Source: Exilibacterium tricleocarpae (lineage in GTDB: Bacteria > Pseudomonadota > Gammaproteobacteria > Pseudomonadales > Cellvibrionaceae). From it: DNA of 64,000 nt. This document shows positions 7,946 to 16,726 of the stretch, piece by piece. The stretch covers positions 50,553 through 114,552 of the forward strand of contig NZ_ML660100.1 of NCBI RefSeq assembly GCF_007004655.1, read 5' to 3'. The notes beneath the pieces were generated by a model. It saw nothing but the letters and a program-made list of their open reading frames with translations. It had not been told where the DNA came from and did no database searches. Positions within the stretch are counted from its first letter, which is position 1; each line of letters starts with the position of its first letter. A program made the position numbers and the translations under genes.

Positions 7946-10003
7946 TCAGTCGCTGCGGTACTTGGCAAACCACGCCAGAATATGGTCGACCTTAGTGACC
8001 AGTTGACTCGGGCGCTTGGCGATAAAATGCGAGGCGCCGGGAACTTCCACCAGCGCCGTATCTATCTTTCTCAGTTTTAAGGCGTGATACAGTTGCTTGG
8101 CCTCCGACAGTGGTGTGCGCAAATCGTCGGTCCCGACCATCACCACAGTCGGCGTTTCGATATTGCCGACCAGTGATATCGGGGAAAACTTCATATAGTT
8201 TTGAATGTCTTCCCAGGGTTGGCCGGGATAGCGATAGTCGGCATAGGCGTAGTAGTTGTCGGCCGTTAACGTTTTGCTGAACCAGTTCATCACCGGCTTG
8301 ACGACCGCCGCCGCCTGAAAGCGATTGTTTTTACCTATGATCCAGGCGGTCATGATACCGCCGGCGCTGCCCCCGGTGACAAACAGCCGATCCGCTGCGG
8401 TGACTTTTCTCTCAATCAATACATCCACACCGTCCATCACGTCCTGATAGTCGTCGCCGGGGTAGTTGTTGTAGAGCAGGTTGCCAAATTCTTCACCATA
8501 GCCGGTGCTGCCGCGCGGGTTCGGGTAGAACACGACGTAGCCGGCCGCCGCAAAAAGCTGGACTTCAGGTGAAAACCGCTCGCCGTAGTTGGCAATGGGA
8601 CCGCCGTGATTCTCGACCAGCAGCGGGTAGCGCCGGCCGGGATCGTAATTGGGCGGTGTGACGATCCATCCCTGTATATCGCGGTCATCGATCGAAGACT
8701 TGTACCACAGCTCGCTCACTTCACCCAAAGTCCGGTTGGGCAGGAGATCGGCATTGAATGAGGTGATGAGTCTGGGTTTGCGATTGCCTTTCCCCACCAC
8801 TGCCAGCTCAGCCGGATGGTAAGGTGTGGTGTAGGTGTAGGCGATGCCGCCGGCGTCCGATACAGAAAAAGAGCCGCCGCCGTAGGGCCGGCCAATCGAG
8901 GTGCCGCCCAGGTTGCCGGCGACTACGCGATGTTTGCCCGCCAGTGAGGTGTAGCCGATCTTGGTATCGCCCTTGTCGTCGTACTGGAAGTACAGACCTT
9001 TGCCGTTTCTGTCCCAGGCCAAACCGGAGACGCTGCGGTCCAGTTTGGTGGGGATTTCCCGCTTGTTGGACCCGTCGGCATCCATCAGGTAGATGTTGTT
9101 CACCTGGTAAGCCTGGACCTGGTCGTCATAACCGAGATAGGCGATTTTGCGGCCGTCAGGGGAGACTCTCGGTGTGTTATCCGGTCCTTTGCGGTCCGTG
9201 AGAGCCACGGTTTTACCGCCGTCCAGGGGGACACGGTAGATTTCCGAATTTCTATAATCGTATTCCCAATCGGCGTTGCGATTGGCTGAAAAGAGCAGGT
9301 GCTTGCCGTCGGCGGACCACTGTGGCGTGCCTTTGTGATGGTATTCGCCGCGGGTAATCTGGCGGGCGGTGCCGCCCTCGGCGGGAATCACAAAAAAGTG
9401 ATTGAAGCCCGTCTCGAGCCGTCCGCTGCCGTCCGCTTCATACTTGAGGCGGGTCGTGACTCGCGGTGCCTCCGCCCATTGCGCGTCCTTGGGTTTGACG
9501 GGCGACTTTACCAGTACCGGTGGCTCATCGGGTGCCAGCATCGAAAACGCCAGTAGCCTGCCGTCCGGCGACCAGTTCAATCCTGTCGGGGAGCGCTCGA
9601 GCTGTGTCAGGCGGCTGGTTTTGTCACTGGCGACCCAGTGTAGAAAAATTTCTTTGCCGTGCTCCCCGGCGGCCTTGCTGATAAACGCAATGCGCGTACC
9701 GTCGGGCGACCAGCGCGGGCTCGATTCGTTCACATCGCGGTGGGTGAGTTTCATCAGTTGGGTGCCGTCGGTATTTGCGATCCACAACCGCGCCTGCCTG
9801 TCGTCCTGCATAATATCCATCGCATTGCGCACAAAGACGACGCGACGTCCGTCCGGAGAGATTTGCGGATCGGAAATCCACTCCAGTTCAAAGACATCCC
9901 GATTGGCAAATGGCGGTTTGGAACCGGTCTCAAGAGGTTGACCCAGTGTCTGCTTGCCGGCGAGCGATGCGAGCAAAAAGAAAATGAGTAGGCAAGGTTT
10001 CAT
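7946..10003 (-). CDS. S9 family serine peptidase (prolyl oligopeptidase type), exported
   Basis: 685 residues from the ATG at 10001-10003; a start 11 codons upstream is possible but the signal peptide (KPCLLIFFLLASLAG) begins here. The N-terminal half is a TolB/PD40-type beta-propeller with repeated SPDGxxxxF blades (SPDGRRVVFV, SPDGTRIAFI, SPDGRLLAFS). The C-terminal alpha/beta-hydrolase domain has the nucleophile in GGSAGG, the Asp in TDDLRTP and the His in GASHF, so the catalytic triad looks complete. Likely a periplasmic oligopeptidase or acylaminoacyl-peptidase for dietary peptides. Convergent neighbours give no pathway. Confidence 0.92.
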   Translation of the reverse strand: MKPCLLIFFLLASLAGKQTLGQPLETGSKPPFANRDVFELEWISDPQISPDGRRVVFVRNAMDIMQDDRQARLWIANTDGTQLMKLTHRDVNESSPRWSPDGTRIAFISKAAGEHGKEIFLHWVASDKTSRLTQLERSPTGLNWSPDGRLLAFSMLAPDEPPVLVKSPVKPKDAQWAEAPRVTTRLKYEADGSGRLETGFNHFFVIPAEGGTARQITRGEYHHKGTPQWSADGKHLLFSANRNADWEYDYRNSEIYRVPLDGGKTVALTDRKGPDNTPRVSPDGRKIAYLGYDDQVQAYQVNNIYLMDADGSNKREIPTKLDRSVSGLAWDRNGKGLYFQYDDKGDTKIGYTSLAGKHRVVAGNLGGTSIGRPYGGGSFSVSDAGGIAYTYTTPYHPAELAVVGKGNRKPRLITSFNADLLPNRTLGEVSELWYKSSIDDRDIQGWIVTPPNYDPGRRYPLLVENHGGPIANYGERFSPEVQLFAAAGYVVFYPNPRGSTGYGEEFGNLLYNNYPGDDYQDVMDGVDVLIERKVTAADRLFVTGGSAGGIMTAWIIGKNNRFQAAAVVKPVMNWFSKTLTADNYYAYADYRYPGQPWEDIQNYMKFSPISLVGNIETPTVVMVGTDDLRTPLSEAKQLYHALKLRKIDTALVEVPGASHFIAKRPSQLVTKVDHILAWFAKYRSD

Positions 10004-10082
10004 AGTGGCATCCGCGGTGAAGTTGGAGGGGGGCATTGTGGCGGTTTTTGACCGGGAAATAAAAGATTTTGTCGGCTGCTTA

Positions 10083-10955
10083 TTACAGGCGCGAATCCTG
10101 TCGCAGTGCGTCGACCAGAAAATCCATCAGGACTTTCAGCCTCCCCGTCTGGCGCAGGTCCGGGTGGGTCAGCAGCCACAGGGCGCTGCCGCGAATCTCT
10201 CGCACCGGAAACAGTTTTTGCAAAGAGGGCTTTTGTTGGTCGTTGGGCAACAACGCCAACCCCAAACCGGCCTCGGCCAGGCTCGAGAGCGTATTGAGCG
10301 TGCTGCCGCGGGCAGTGATCTGCTGGGGTTTGAGCTGTTGGCGCAGCCAGGCGTAGGCGGACAGGTGATAGAGCGAGGCGTCCGGCGCGACCCAGCCCAG
10401 CCCGCCGGTGTCTTGGATGCACTGTGGGGGCGTTGTCCCGGTGTAGCTGCCGGCAGCGGTGAATACACTCCAGCCCATATCGACCACCTTGCGGCCCACC
10501 AGGTACTCCGGCGGCTTGGCGGTTGCCCGCAGTGCGATATCCGCCTCGCGGCGGTTTAAGTCGAGATCGGCATTGCTGACCAGAATCGTTACCTGGATGT
10601 CCGGGTAACGGTGATGAAAACGTGCCAGCAGTTGCGGCAGATAGGCGTAAGCCAGGTTTTCAGGTGCCGTCAGGCGCACTTCCCCACGCAGCGTTTTATC
10701 GGTGCCCGTCAACTGCCGCTCCAGCGCGTCTGCCTGGGCTTCCATCTGTTGGGCGAAGGGGAGCAGGCTCTCGCCGCTGGCGGTCAACTGGTAGCCGTCG
10801 GGCAAACGCTCGAACAGGCGGGTCTGCAGTTGCGTCTCCAACTGGTTCAGGCGCCGGTAGACGGTGCTGTGGTTGACCCGCAGGCTATCGGCGGCACCGG
10901 CGAGGGTGCCGGCGCGGACAATGGCGAGGAAGTCCGGGAGTAGATTCCAGTCCAT
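10083..10955 (-). CDS. LysR-family transcriptional regulator
   Basis: 290 residues. A typical LysR winged helix occupies 1-60 (FLAIVRAGTLAGAADSL, NHSTVYRRLNQLE, LFERLPDGYQLT), followed by a substrate-binding domain with two lobes (LRGEVRLTAPENLAYAYLP onward). It is divergent from the DoxX gene, so by the usual LysR arrangement it probably controls that gene and itself. The inducer is unknown. The direct repeats at 10984-11015 are candidate binding sites. Confidence 0.93.
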   Translation of the reverse strand: MDWNLLPDFLAIVRAGTLAGAADSLRVNHSTVYRRLNQLETQLQTRLFERLPDGYQLTASGESLLPFAQQMEAQADALERQLTGTDKTLRGEVRLTAPENLAYAYLPQLLARFHHRYPDIQVTILVSNADLDLNRREADIALRATAKPPEYLVGRKVVDMGWSVFTAAGSYTGTTPPQCIQDTGGLGWVAPDASLYHLSAYAWLRQQLKPQQITARGSTLNTLSSLAEAGLGLALLPNDQQKPSLQKLFPVREIRGSALWLLTHPDLRQTGRLKVLMDFLVDALRQDSRL

Positions 10956-10983
10956 GATTGCAGGCCCTGGGTCATGCGGCTGA

Positions 10984-11015
10984 TTTGCGAATATGCAAAG
11001 TGACTTTGCGAATAT
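10984..11015. promoter_or_regulatory. Direct repeats, candidate LysR operator
   Basis: TTTGCGAATAT occurs at 10984-10994 and again at 11005-11015, exactly 21 bp apart (two helical turns). They lie between the divergent lysR and doxX starts. The spacing places both copies on one face of the helix, as expected for cooperative regulator binding. Confidence 0.55.
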
Positions 11016-11102
11016 TGGTCTTATCAGTGCAGAAAAGCAAGTATAAGCTGCGCCTGTCTATTCAATATTGCTTGTCTACTTATCGACTCGGAGGAATTTG
11101 TG

Positions 11103-11525
11103 ATGAACGAACAGCGTTTGCAGCAAAGTGGAATTACCCTGTTGCGGGTGAGTCTGGGCATCGTGTTAATTGCCCATAGCGTGTACCTGAAGATGATGGT
11201 CTTTACCCTGCCGGGTACCGCGCAGTTTTTTACCAGTCTCGGGCTGCCGGGATTTTTGGCCTATGTGGTGTTTGCACTGGAGGCATTGGGCGGTATTGCG
11301 CTGATTCTGGGTGTGCAGGTACGTTGGGTGTCCCTGGCTCTGGTGCCTGTGCTGCTGGGCGCGACCTGGGCCCATCTTCCGGCCGGCTGGCTGTTCAGCA
11401 ACCCCAACGGCGGTTGGGAGTACCCGGCTTTTCTGACTGTCGCGGCTGTTGCCCAGGCCCTGCTGGGCGACGGTGCCGGGGCGCTGCAGAAGTCTGCCAG
11501 TGTCAGGGGGCTACAGCCGGCTTAG
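11103..11525 (+). CDS. DoxX family inner-membrane protein
   Basis: 140 residues with four hydrophobic segments, typical of DoxX/SURF4-like proteins: SLGIVLIAHSVYLK, a helix ending in FALEALGGIALILG, then two further helices. The GGWEYPAF motif before the last helix is typical of the family. The start is ATG 11103, seven nt after GGAGGA at 11090-11095. DoxX relatives are linked to redox or thiol stress, but the activity of this one is unknown. Its divergent LysR neighbour suggests inducible expression. Confidence 0.9.
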   Translation: MNEQRLQQSGITLLRVSLGIVLIAHSVYLKMMVFTLPGTAQFFTSLGLPGFLAYVVFALEALGGIALILGVQVRWVSLALVPVLLGATWAHLPAGWLFSNPNGGWEYPAFLTVAAVAQALLGDGAGALQKSASVRGLQPA

Positions 11526-11680
11526 GGGCCGGGTGCGGCCGTCGACATGGATGTTTTGACAGCCGCAGTTGCTCCCGATTGGCTGTCTAGCCATTTCAAC
11601 GGCCCGGGCATTGAGGGCGCTGTCAATCAATGACCGGGTTTGCATTTGGTCTGGTGGTTGAGTGTAAGCACTGCAGCGCC

Positions 11681-11706
11681 AAAAAAAGCCCGGTAACCAA
11701 CCGGGC
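11681..11706 (-). terminator. Rho-independent terminator of pdsO
   Basis: On the minus strand a 7-bp stem GCCCGGT/ACCGGGC with a 5-nt loop (11688-11706) is followed by seven T residues (11681-11687). It lies 75 nt beyond the pdsO stop codon. Confidence 0.85.
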
Positions 11707-11781
11707 AAGGTTCGCACAGGAGAGGCGGGTGGCGAGCCGGGCGGGCTCGGCTGGCATCAGGAAAGCGGTGATTGCCGCGGG

Positions 11782-12468
11782 CTATTTGAGTTGTGCAATG
11801 CCTGTGGTTTTCGCCGGGTCGAATATCTCGATATCAACGCGTCTTTCCATGGCGTATTGTTCAAAGTCGCCGGTGCCGGCCGTTGACTGGCTGGCGCCAA
11901 ATGCACGCCTTTCAATCCGCTCCAGTGTAATGCCGCGCACTTCCAGGGCATTTTGTACCGCCAGGGCCCGGTGATCGGCCAGGACATTGTTGTACTCGTC
12001 GGTGCCCCGGGGATCGGTGTGCCCGACCAGCCGTACACTAAGGGCGGGGTTGTCGGTGAGAAATTTGGCCAGCGTGGCTACTTTCTGCTTGCCGCGCTCG
12101 GTGAGGTTATCGGCGCCGGTGTGGAACAGCACCTGAAATTCCAGGCTGTCCATTGCCAGTGCTTCCAGGTCGGTCACCTGCGTATTGGCGCGGGCCAGTT
12201 GCAGGTGCAGCTCGGCGATATGGTCCTCGGCCTCGGCCAGTTTCCAGGAGGTTTTGTCGGCGGTGTCGGCTTTTTCCATTTGCTCGCCCATATAGGCACC
12301 ACCGAGGGCGCCGAGGATAAACCCTACCGGTCCGCCCAACACGGCGCCGGCCAGGGTAGTGGTAGTGAAAACCGCACCCTGCTTGACGTCGGTGTTGACG
12401 GCAAAGCTGGCCGGGGCGGCGAGGGTGCTGGCGACGACTAAACTTGTGATTGCGATGGCTTTTTTCAC
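11782..12468 (-). CDS. pdsO: Sortase-associated OmpA-like protein (PdsO-like)
   Basis: 228 residues beginning with GTG at 12466-12468 behind AGGAAA. Layout: signal peptide (1-23, ending PASFA), a glycine-rich hydrophobic stretch (GAVLGGPVGFILGALGG), a heptad-like helix (about 65-105) and an OmpA-like peptidoglycan-binding domain (about 108-215) with GHTDPRG and the ERRVDIE end. This order matches the PdsO family (TIGR03789) found with proteobacterial dedicated sortases. Here it lies about 8 kb from pdsRS and no sortase gene is in the window. It is followed by a clear terminator and transcribed divergently from the secreted-protein/metallopeptidase pair. Confidence 0.82.
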   Translation of the reverse strand: MKKAIAITSLVVASTLAAPASFAVNTDVKQGAVFTTTTLAGAVLGGPVGFILGALGGAYMGEQMEKADTADKTSWKLAEAEDHIAELHLQLARANTQVTDLEALAMDSLEFQVLFHTGADNLTERGKQKVATLAKFLTDNPALSVRLVGHTDPRGTDEYNNVLADHRALAVQNALEVRGITLERIERRAFGASQSTAGTGDFEQYAMERRVDIEIFDPAKTTGIAQLK

Positions 12469-12712
12469 GATGTGTTTCCTTCTGTTAGCTTGATCGGGTG
12501 GTTATCGTCGGTTTGGTTACCGTTGATGTGTATTTAACAGGGGGAAATGGGCATCACTGGGTCAGCGATCGGGCACTGCGGCGATAAATTATGGCGAATT
12601 GTGTCAACTTCTACGGAGATTTCGGGTCCAACCCAAAGCTGCCGCCGCTGTGCCACACTGGAAGGTGACGCCGCGGAAATGACTTGAACCGGGAACCCTA
12701 GAAGGGATCACT
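12469..12712. promoter_or_regulatory. Divergent intergenic region pdsO / secreted protein
   Basis: 244 nt between divergent genes. It carries AGGAAA for pdsO on one side and GAAGGGA before the ATG at 12713 on the other. No operator was recognised. Confidence 0.4.
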
Positions 12713-13252
12713 ATGAACAGTCACAGTCCAATAAACTATTTGGTTCTGAGTGTGGTTCTCCTGTGCATCGGAGCGGTTGTCGAGCCGTTGCGCGCGCAGG
12801 AAAGTCCCGCCCCGGCCCCGGCGAGGGGTATGAGCCAGGCGCAGTTGGAGGCCCTGGTGCGGGAAATGGCGGACACCGCCAGGGGCGGCGGTGGTGTGTT
12901 GCAGTTCGAATACGACGGTGTGATTTTGCTGTGTGTGTCAGATGTCGCCAATGACCGCATGCGCATCCTGGCGCCTATCGGCGATTATGATGGCATTACC
13001 CCCCAGCAAAAAGATCTCATGCTGGTCGCCAACTTTCACACCGCCCTCGATGCCCGCTATGCCGTCAGCCGGGGCGTTCTATATGCCGCCTTTATCCACC
13101 CGCTGTCGACCCTCGATGCCGGGGAGGTGGGTTCTGCCGTGCGGCAGGTGGCTACCCTGATGCAGACCTTTGGCGGAGATTACAGTAGTGGAGCACTCAA
13201 TTTTCAGGGTCAAGCCCCGACCCGAAAGCCGTCCGGCAAGACACCGTTGTAA
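12713..13252 (+). CDS. Exported protein of unknown function
   Basis: 179 residues with a Sec signal peptide (about 1-29, core YLVLSVVLLCIGAVV, cleavage near LRAQ). A mixed alpha/beta region follows with a central strand FEYDGVILLC and a segment MRILAPIG. The C-terminal half (LMLVANFHTALDARYAV, HPLSTL) has the rhythm of YbjN/CesT-like chaperone folds, but that is a weak impression and I do not assign a family. It precedes the metallopeptidase gene by 24 nt, so the two probably form one operon and may work together outside the inner membrane. Confidence 0.8.
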   Translation: MNSHSPINYLVLSVVLLCIGAVVEPLRAQESPAPAPARGMSQAQLEALVREMADTARGGGGVLQFEYDGVILLCVSDVANDRMRILAPIGDYDGITPQQKDLMLVANFHTALDARYAVSRGVLYAAFIHPLSTLDAGEVGSAVRQVATLMQTFGGDYSSGALNFQGQAPTRKPSGKTPL

Positions 13253-13276
13253 CCGTTCTCCGTTGAGATGTAACCC

Positions 13277-14713
13277 ATGACCAAACCCGTTTGTTGTTGC
13301 TGGGTCTTCTTATTGCTGGGAAGTCTGCCCGCCTGGGGGCACCGTTACGATATTGCCATCGACCCGCGCCTGTCGCTGTTGCAGGTGCGGCTGTGCTTTG
13401 ACGGCGCGGCGCCCACCAGCCTGACCAGCGGCGACAGACGCGCCGGCACCTATCTGAGCGATGTGTATATCGATAGCCCCGAGCCGGCCGGTCGGGTGTC
13501 GGTGCGGCGCGGCCGTATGCGCTTGCAGGATATAGCCGCCGATGCCTGTATTGCCTATAAAGTTTCCTTGCAACAGATAGCGCAGGGCCGCCGCAGCAGT
13601 CATATCGGCGACAGTCGGCTGCTGGATATCCGCAGCTGGCTGTGGCGTCCTGAAACGGTTCCGGCATCCACGCAACTGCATTTCAGTATGCCCGCCGGCG
13701 TGGAGGTGGCCACACCCTGGCCGCCGCTGCCCGGTCGCAGGCATGGATTTTTGTTGCCCGATACGCCGGCCGACTGGTCCGGGCGCGTGGCGTTTGGCCG
13801 GGTCCGCAAAACCTCGGTGAATGTCGCCGGCGCCGAACTCCATATCAGCCTGGTAGGGCCGTTTGACGACCGACAGATCGATGAGGTGCGCACCTGGGTG
13901 CGCAAGACCGCTGAGAATATCAGCGGGGTTTACGGCCGTTTTCCCGTTGTCAATGCCGGCGTGCTGGTGATGGCATTGGGGGACCGCTACGGCTCGGGGC
14001 CGGTGCCTTGGGCCGAGGTGCAGCGCAGTGGCCGGCCGGAAGCGCACTTCTTTATCAACCAGAATCTGCCGTTGGCGGCGTTTCTGGCCGACTGGACCCC
14101 GACCCATGAACTGGCGCATATGCTGCATCCGGCAATTGCGTGGCAATTCAAATGGTTTTACGAGGGCCTGGCGAGCTACTACCAGAATGTCGCCCGTGCC
14201 CGCGGCGGTCAACTGAGCCAGCGCCAGGCCTGGCAAAAACTCTATGACGGCTTTGAGCGAGGTTTAAAACAGTCGCGCCAACCGGATCGCCGGGGTTCAC
14301 CGAAATATATGGAAATGTACTGGCGCGGCGCGGCCGCGGCCCTGCTCGCCGACGTGCGCCTGCGCAAAGAAAGTCACAACCGGCACTCACTGGATTCGGC
14401 CCTGTCACAGTTCCAGCAGTGTTGCTTTGCGCCGGTGAAGACCTGGGACGGCTTTGCGTTTTTCCGGCGCCTCGACGAGTTGACCGACAGTCGGGTATTC
14501 AGCTCAATATTTGGCAAGTATGCCCGATCGGACGAGTTTCCCGATGTGCTGCCGGTGCTGCGGGATTTGGGAATCCAGGTCAAGCGCGGGCGCGTGCACC
14601 TGACCGACGAGAGCGACTGGTTGGCGTTGCGCACGGATCTGATGACCAAACCGGTGGTGGTGGGGGTGCAGCAGTCCGGCGGTTTGTCGTTGCCGGCGGC
14701 CGGCGGCCGGTAG
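13277..14713 (+). CDS. Exported HELAH zinc metallopeptidase-like protein (M61/gluzincin-like)
   Basis: 478 residues with an N-terminal signal peptide (MTKPVCCCWVFLLLGSLPAW, cleavage near AWG). The zinc motif HELAH lies at about 277-281, and a likely third ligand Glu is about 15 residues further on, in FYEGLASYY. This HExxH...E arrangement is that of gluzincins, and the order of an N-terminal beta domain before a catalytic domain recalls M61 glycyl aminopeptidases. No PDZ domain is evident, unlike typical M61 proteins. Second gene of the 12713-14713 operon. Peptidase activity is a reasonable prediction; the substrate is unknown. Confidence 0.82.
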   Translation: MTKPVCCCWVFLLLGSLPAWGHRYDIAIDPRLSLLQVRLCFDGAAPTSLTSGDRRAGTYLSDVYIDSPEPAGRVSVRRGRMRLQDIAADACIAYKVSLQQIAQGRRSSHIGDSRLLDIRSWLWRPETVPASTQLHFSMPAGVEVATPWPPLPGRRHGFLLPDTPADWSGRVAFGRVRKTSVNVAGAELHISLVGPFDDRQIDEVRTWVRKTAENISGVYGRFPVVNAGVLVMALGDRYGSGPVPWAEVQRSGRPEAHFFINQNLPLAAFLADWTPTHELAHMLHPAIAWQFKWFYEGLASYYQNVARARGGQLSQRQAWQKLYDGFERGLKQSRQPDRRGSPKYMEMYWRGAAAALLADVRLRKESHNRHSLDSALSQFQQCCFAPVKTWDGFAFFRRLDELTDSRVFSSIFGKYARSDEFPDVLPVLRDLGIQVKRGRVHLTDESDWLALRTDLMTKPVVVGVQQSGGLSLPAAGGR

Positions 14714-14726
14714 TCACCCCTGGTGT

Positions 14727-15680
14727 TCAATCCGCCCGGCAAGCGCGGTTGCGGCCGGTTTGTTTGGCCCGGTACAGCGCCTGGTCTGCCTGCGCCAACC
14801 AGTCGCTGTGGGTGCGGGAGCCGGTGTTGGCGGAGACACCCAGGCTAATGGTGTAACGCATATCCACGCCGCCGTATATGACGCTGGCCGCCGCCGCCCG
14901 GCGGCGCAGTCGCTCGCCGAATACCAGTGCCCCCTCGACATTCGTATCGATCAAAATGGCGACGAATTCCTCGCCGCCATAGCGACCTGCAATATCGGTC
15001 TCCCGCACTGTGTTGCGCAACAGCGCCGCCGTATGCCGGATCACCTCGTCGCCTGCCTGGTGGCCATGGGTGTCATTGATGTGCTTGAAGTGATCGATGT
15101 CGAGCATCACCACCGAACTGGTGGTGCCGGTACGCCCACAACGCTTGAATTCCGTCTGCAGGCACTCCTCCCAAAAGGCCCGGTTGTTAAGCTGCGTGAG
15201 CCCGTCGGTGCGGCTTAAGATCTCCAGCTTCGTGTTGGCATTTTTGAGCCGCTTCTTGCTGACCGCGGCATCGGTGAGGTCATAGACGATGACACACACG
15301 TGATTGACACTGCCGTCCACCGAGGCCAGCGGAATGATGGTCGTATTTTGGAACATCAATTCCTCGGTGCCGGTAATGGGACGGTAATTGCGAAAGGGAA
15401 ACACGTGGGGACGTTGCTCCCAGATTGTGAAGGCCCGATTGTTGAGCAGGAAGACGGATTCGACTTTATTTTTGAACCAGTCGCGCGGCAGCTCCGGAAA
15501 CAGCTCGAAAATCTGCCGGTGGCGCGCGTCTTCCGGTGGAATACCGCTGTGGTTTTCCATAAAGCCGTTCCAGATTTGCACGGTGTAGCGTTTATCCAGA
15601 ACCACCAGACCCACATCTATATTCTGGAGGATGTCCATCATCCAGTGCAGTTCTTTTAGTTCGATACCTTGGCCTGACAT
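14727..15680 (-). CDS. PAS-GGDEF diguanylate cyclase
   Basis: 317 residues. An N-terminal PAS-like sensor (about 12-130, with WNGFMENHSGIPPED) is followed by a GGDEF domain (about 155-310) with DIDHFKHINDTHGH and the active-site loop RYGGEEF. An RxxD inhibitory site (RETD) sits exactly five residues before GGEEF, so product inhibition by c-di-GMP is expected. No TM is seen, so the protein is cytoplasmic. It is 20 nt downstream of the response regulator-CheC gene and probably co-transcribed. Both GTP-binding and cyclisation residues look intact. Confidence 0.94.
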   Translation of the reverse strand: MSGQGIELKELHWMMDILQNIDVGLVVLDKRYTVQIWNGFMENHSGIPPEDARHRQIFELFPELPRDWFKNKVESVFLLNNRAFTIWEQRPHVFPFRNYRPITGTEELMFQNTTIIPLASVDGSVNHVCVIVYDLTDAAVSKKRLKNANTKLEILSRTDGLTQLNNRAFWEECLQTEFKRCGRTGTTSSVVMLDIDHFKHINDTHGHQAGDEVIRHTAALLRNTVRETDIAGRYGGEEFVAILIDTNVEGALVFGERLRRRAAAASVIYGGVDMRYTISLGVSANTGSRTHSDWLAQADQALYRAKQTGRNRACRAD

Positions 15681-15700
15681 AGGACTCCGTTACTGTTAAT

Positions 15701-16726
15701 TTAATCGAGCAGGTAGGCGATTTTATGGCTCATAATGTCGAGTGATTCTTCGGTAAAAAGAATCAGCAGATCACATTGCACATTGTAGTTTTCGATGGTG
15801 TAGGTAATTTCGATAGCCAGTGTCTCCCTCCAGGCGACACCGTCGGTGAGCAGTCCTTCGAGCGGTACGTGCTGCCCGAGCACGGCCGGGTGCCCCAGGC
15901 CAAATGGCACATCGAATTGCTCTGCAATACCTTTCAGGCAGGCACCGATCAGAATGCCGGCCACATCCATCAACAGTTCCATTTCTGTCGCTTTATCGAT
16001 TTTTCCCTCGTACTTCATCAGTCTGGCAATATCGGCAAATGTAAAATCGTGAAAAAAAAGCACCGCCTCGCCGGCGATACCCGAGCCGATAAAGCCTTGG
16101 CAAACCGTCGACACCGTGTCGTACTCGGTTGCTTTCAGCGCCATCTGCAGCTCGCTTATTTCAATCATATTGACGTGGGGAATCGGCAGTAACACAAAGA
16201 CATCCCATACCCGCGCCAGCAGACTTGCGGCCTGTCCCATAGCGACGTTGGCAATTTCGCGATAACAGTCGCGCTGCTCGGGGCTGAGTTTGGCGGGAGG
16301 GCGCCGCGTGCCCGCTGGTGGTGGCCGCACCCGCCGGGTATCGCGCCGGCGCTCGGGGGGACGCTGCAGGTGCAGATTGCCAAACAGCTCTGCTATCTTG
16401 ACGACATCCACAGGTTTTTTGATAAACTCCAGCGCGCCGAGTTGCATCACCCGCCTGCGCGCCTCCGGTTGGATATCGCCGGACACGACTACCACCCGGG
16501 TCTCAATACCCTCTGCAGCCAGAGTCTCCAGCACCTTGTAACCGTCCATAACAGGCATATTGAGATCGAGAAACACAAACTCCCCTTTGCCTTCGCGGAT
16601 GGCGCTGAGCCCTTCGCGACCATTGGCGGCAAACGTAATCTCGACCGGCCAGCTCGCCGGCAGCGATCTGGCCATCTGTCTTCGGGCCATACTGGAGTCG
16701 TCGCAGATTAGTACTTTGGTGCTCAT
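15701..16726 (-). CDS. Response regulator with CheC/CheX-like phosphatase domain
   Basis: 341 residues. The receiver domain (1-120) has ICDDSSMARRQ, phosphoacceptor Asp54 in FLDLNMPVMDG, and Lys in FIKKPVD. A Pro/Arg-rich linker (about 121-148) is followed by a CheC/CheX/FliY-like domain (150-341). The first CheC helix retains the E-x-x-N pair in REIANVAMGQ; the second, pseudo-symmetric helix reads DVAGILIG, where E and N are replaced. This suggests a single active phosphatase site. The neighbouring PAS-GGDEF gene links it to c-di-GMP signalling. The start codon lies inside a 23-bp tandem duplication. Confidence 0.92.
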   Translation of the reverse strand: MSTKVLICDDSSMARRQMARSLPASWPVEITFAANGREGLSAIREGKGEFVFLDLNMPVMDGYKVLETLAAEGIETRVVVVSGDIQPEARRRVMQLGALEFIKKPVDVVKIAELFGNLHLQRPPERRRDTRRVRPPPAGTRRPPAKLSPEQRDCYREIANVAMGQAASLLARVWDVFVLLPIPHVNMIEISELQMALKATEYDTVSTVCQGFIGSGIAGEAVLFFHDFTFADIARLMKYEGKIDKATEMELLMDVAGILIGACLKGIAEQFDVPFGLGHPAVLGQHVPLEGLLTDGVAWRETLAIEITYTIENYNVQCDLLILFTEESLDIMSHKIAYLLD

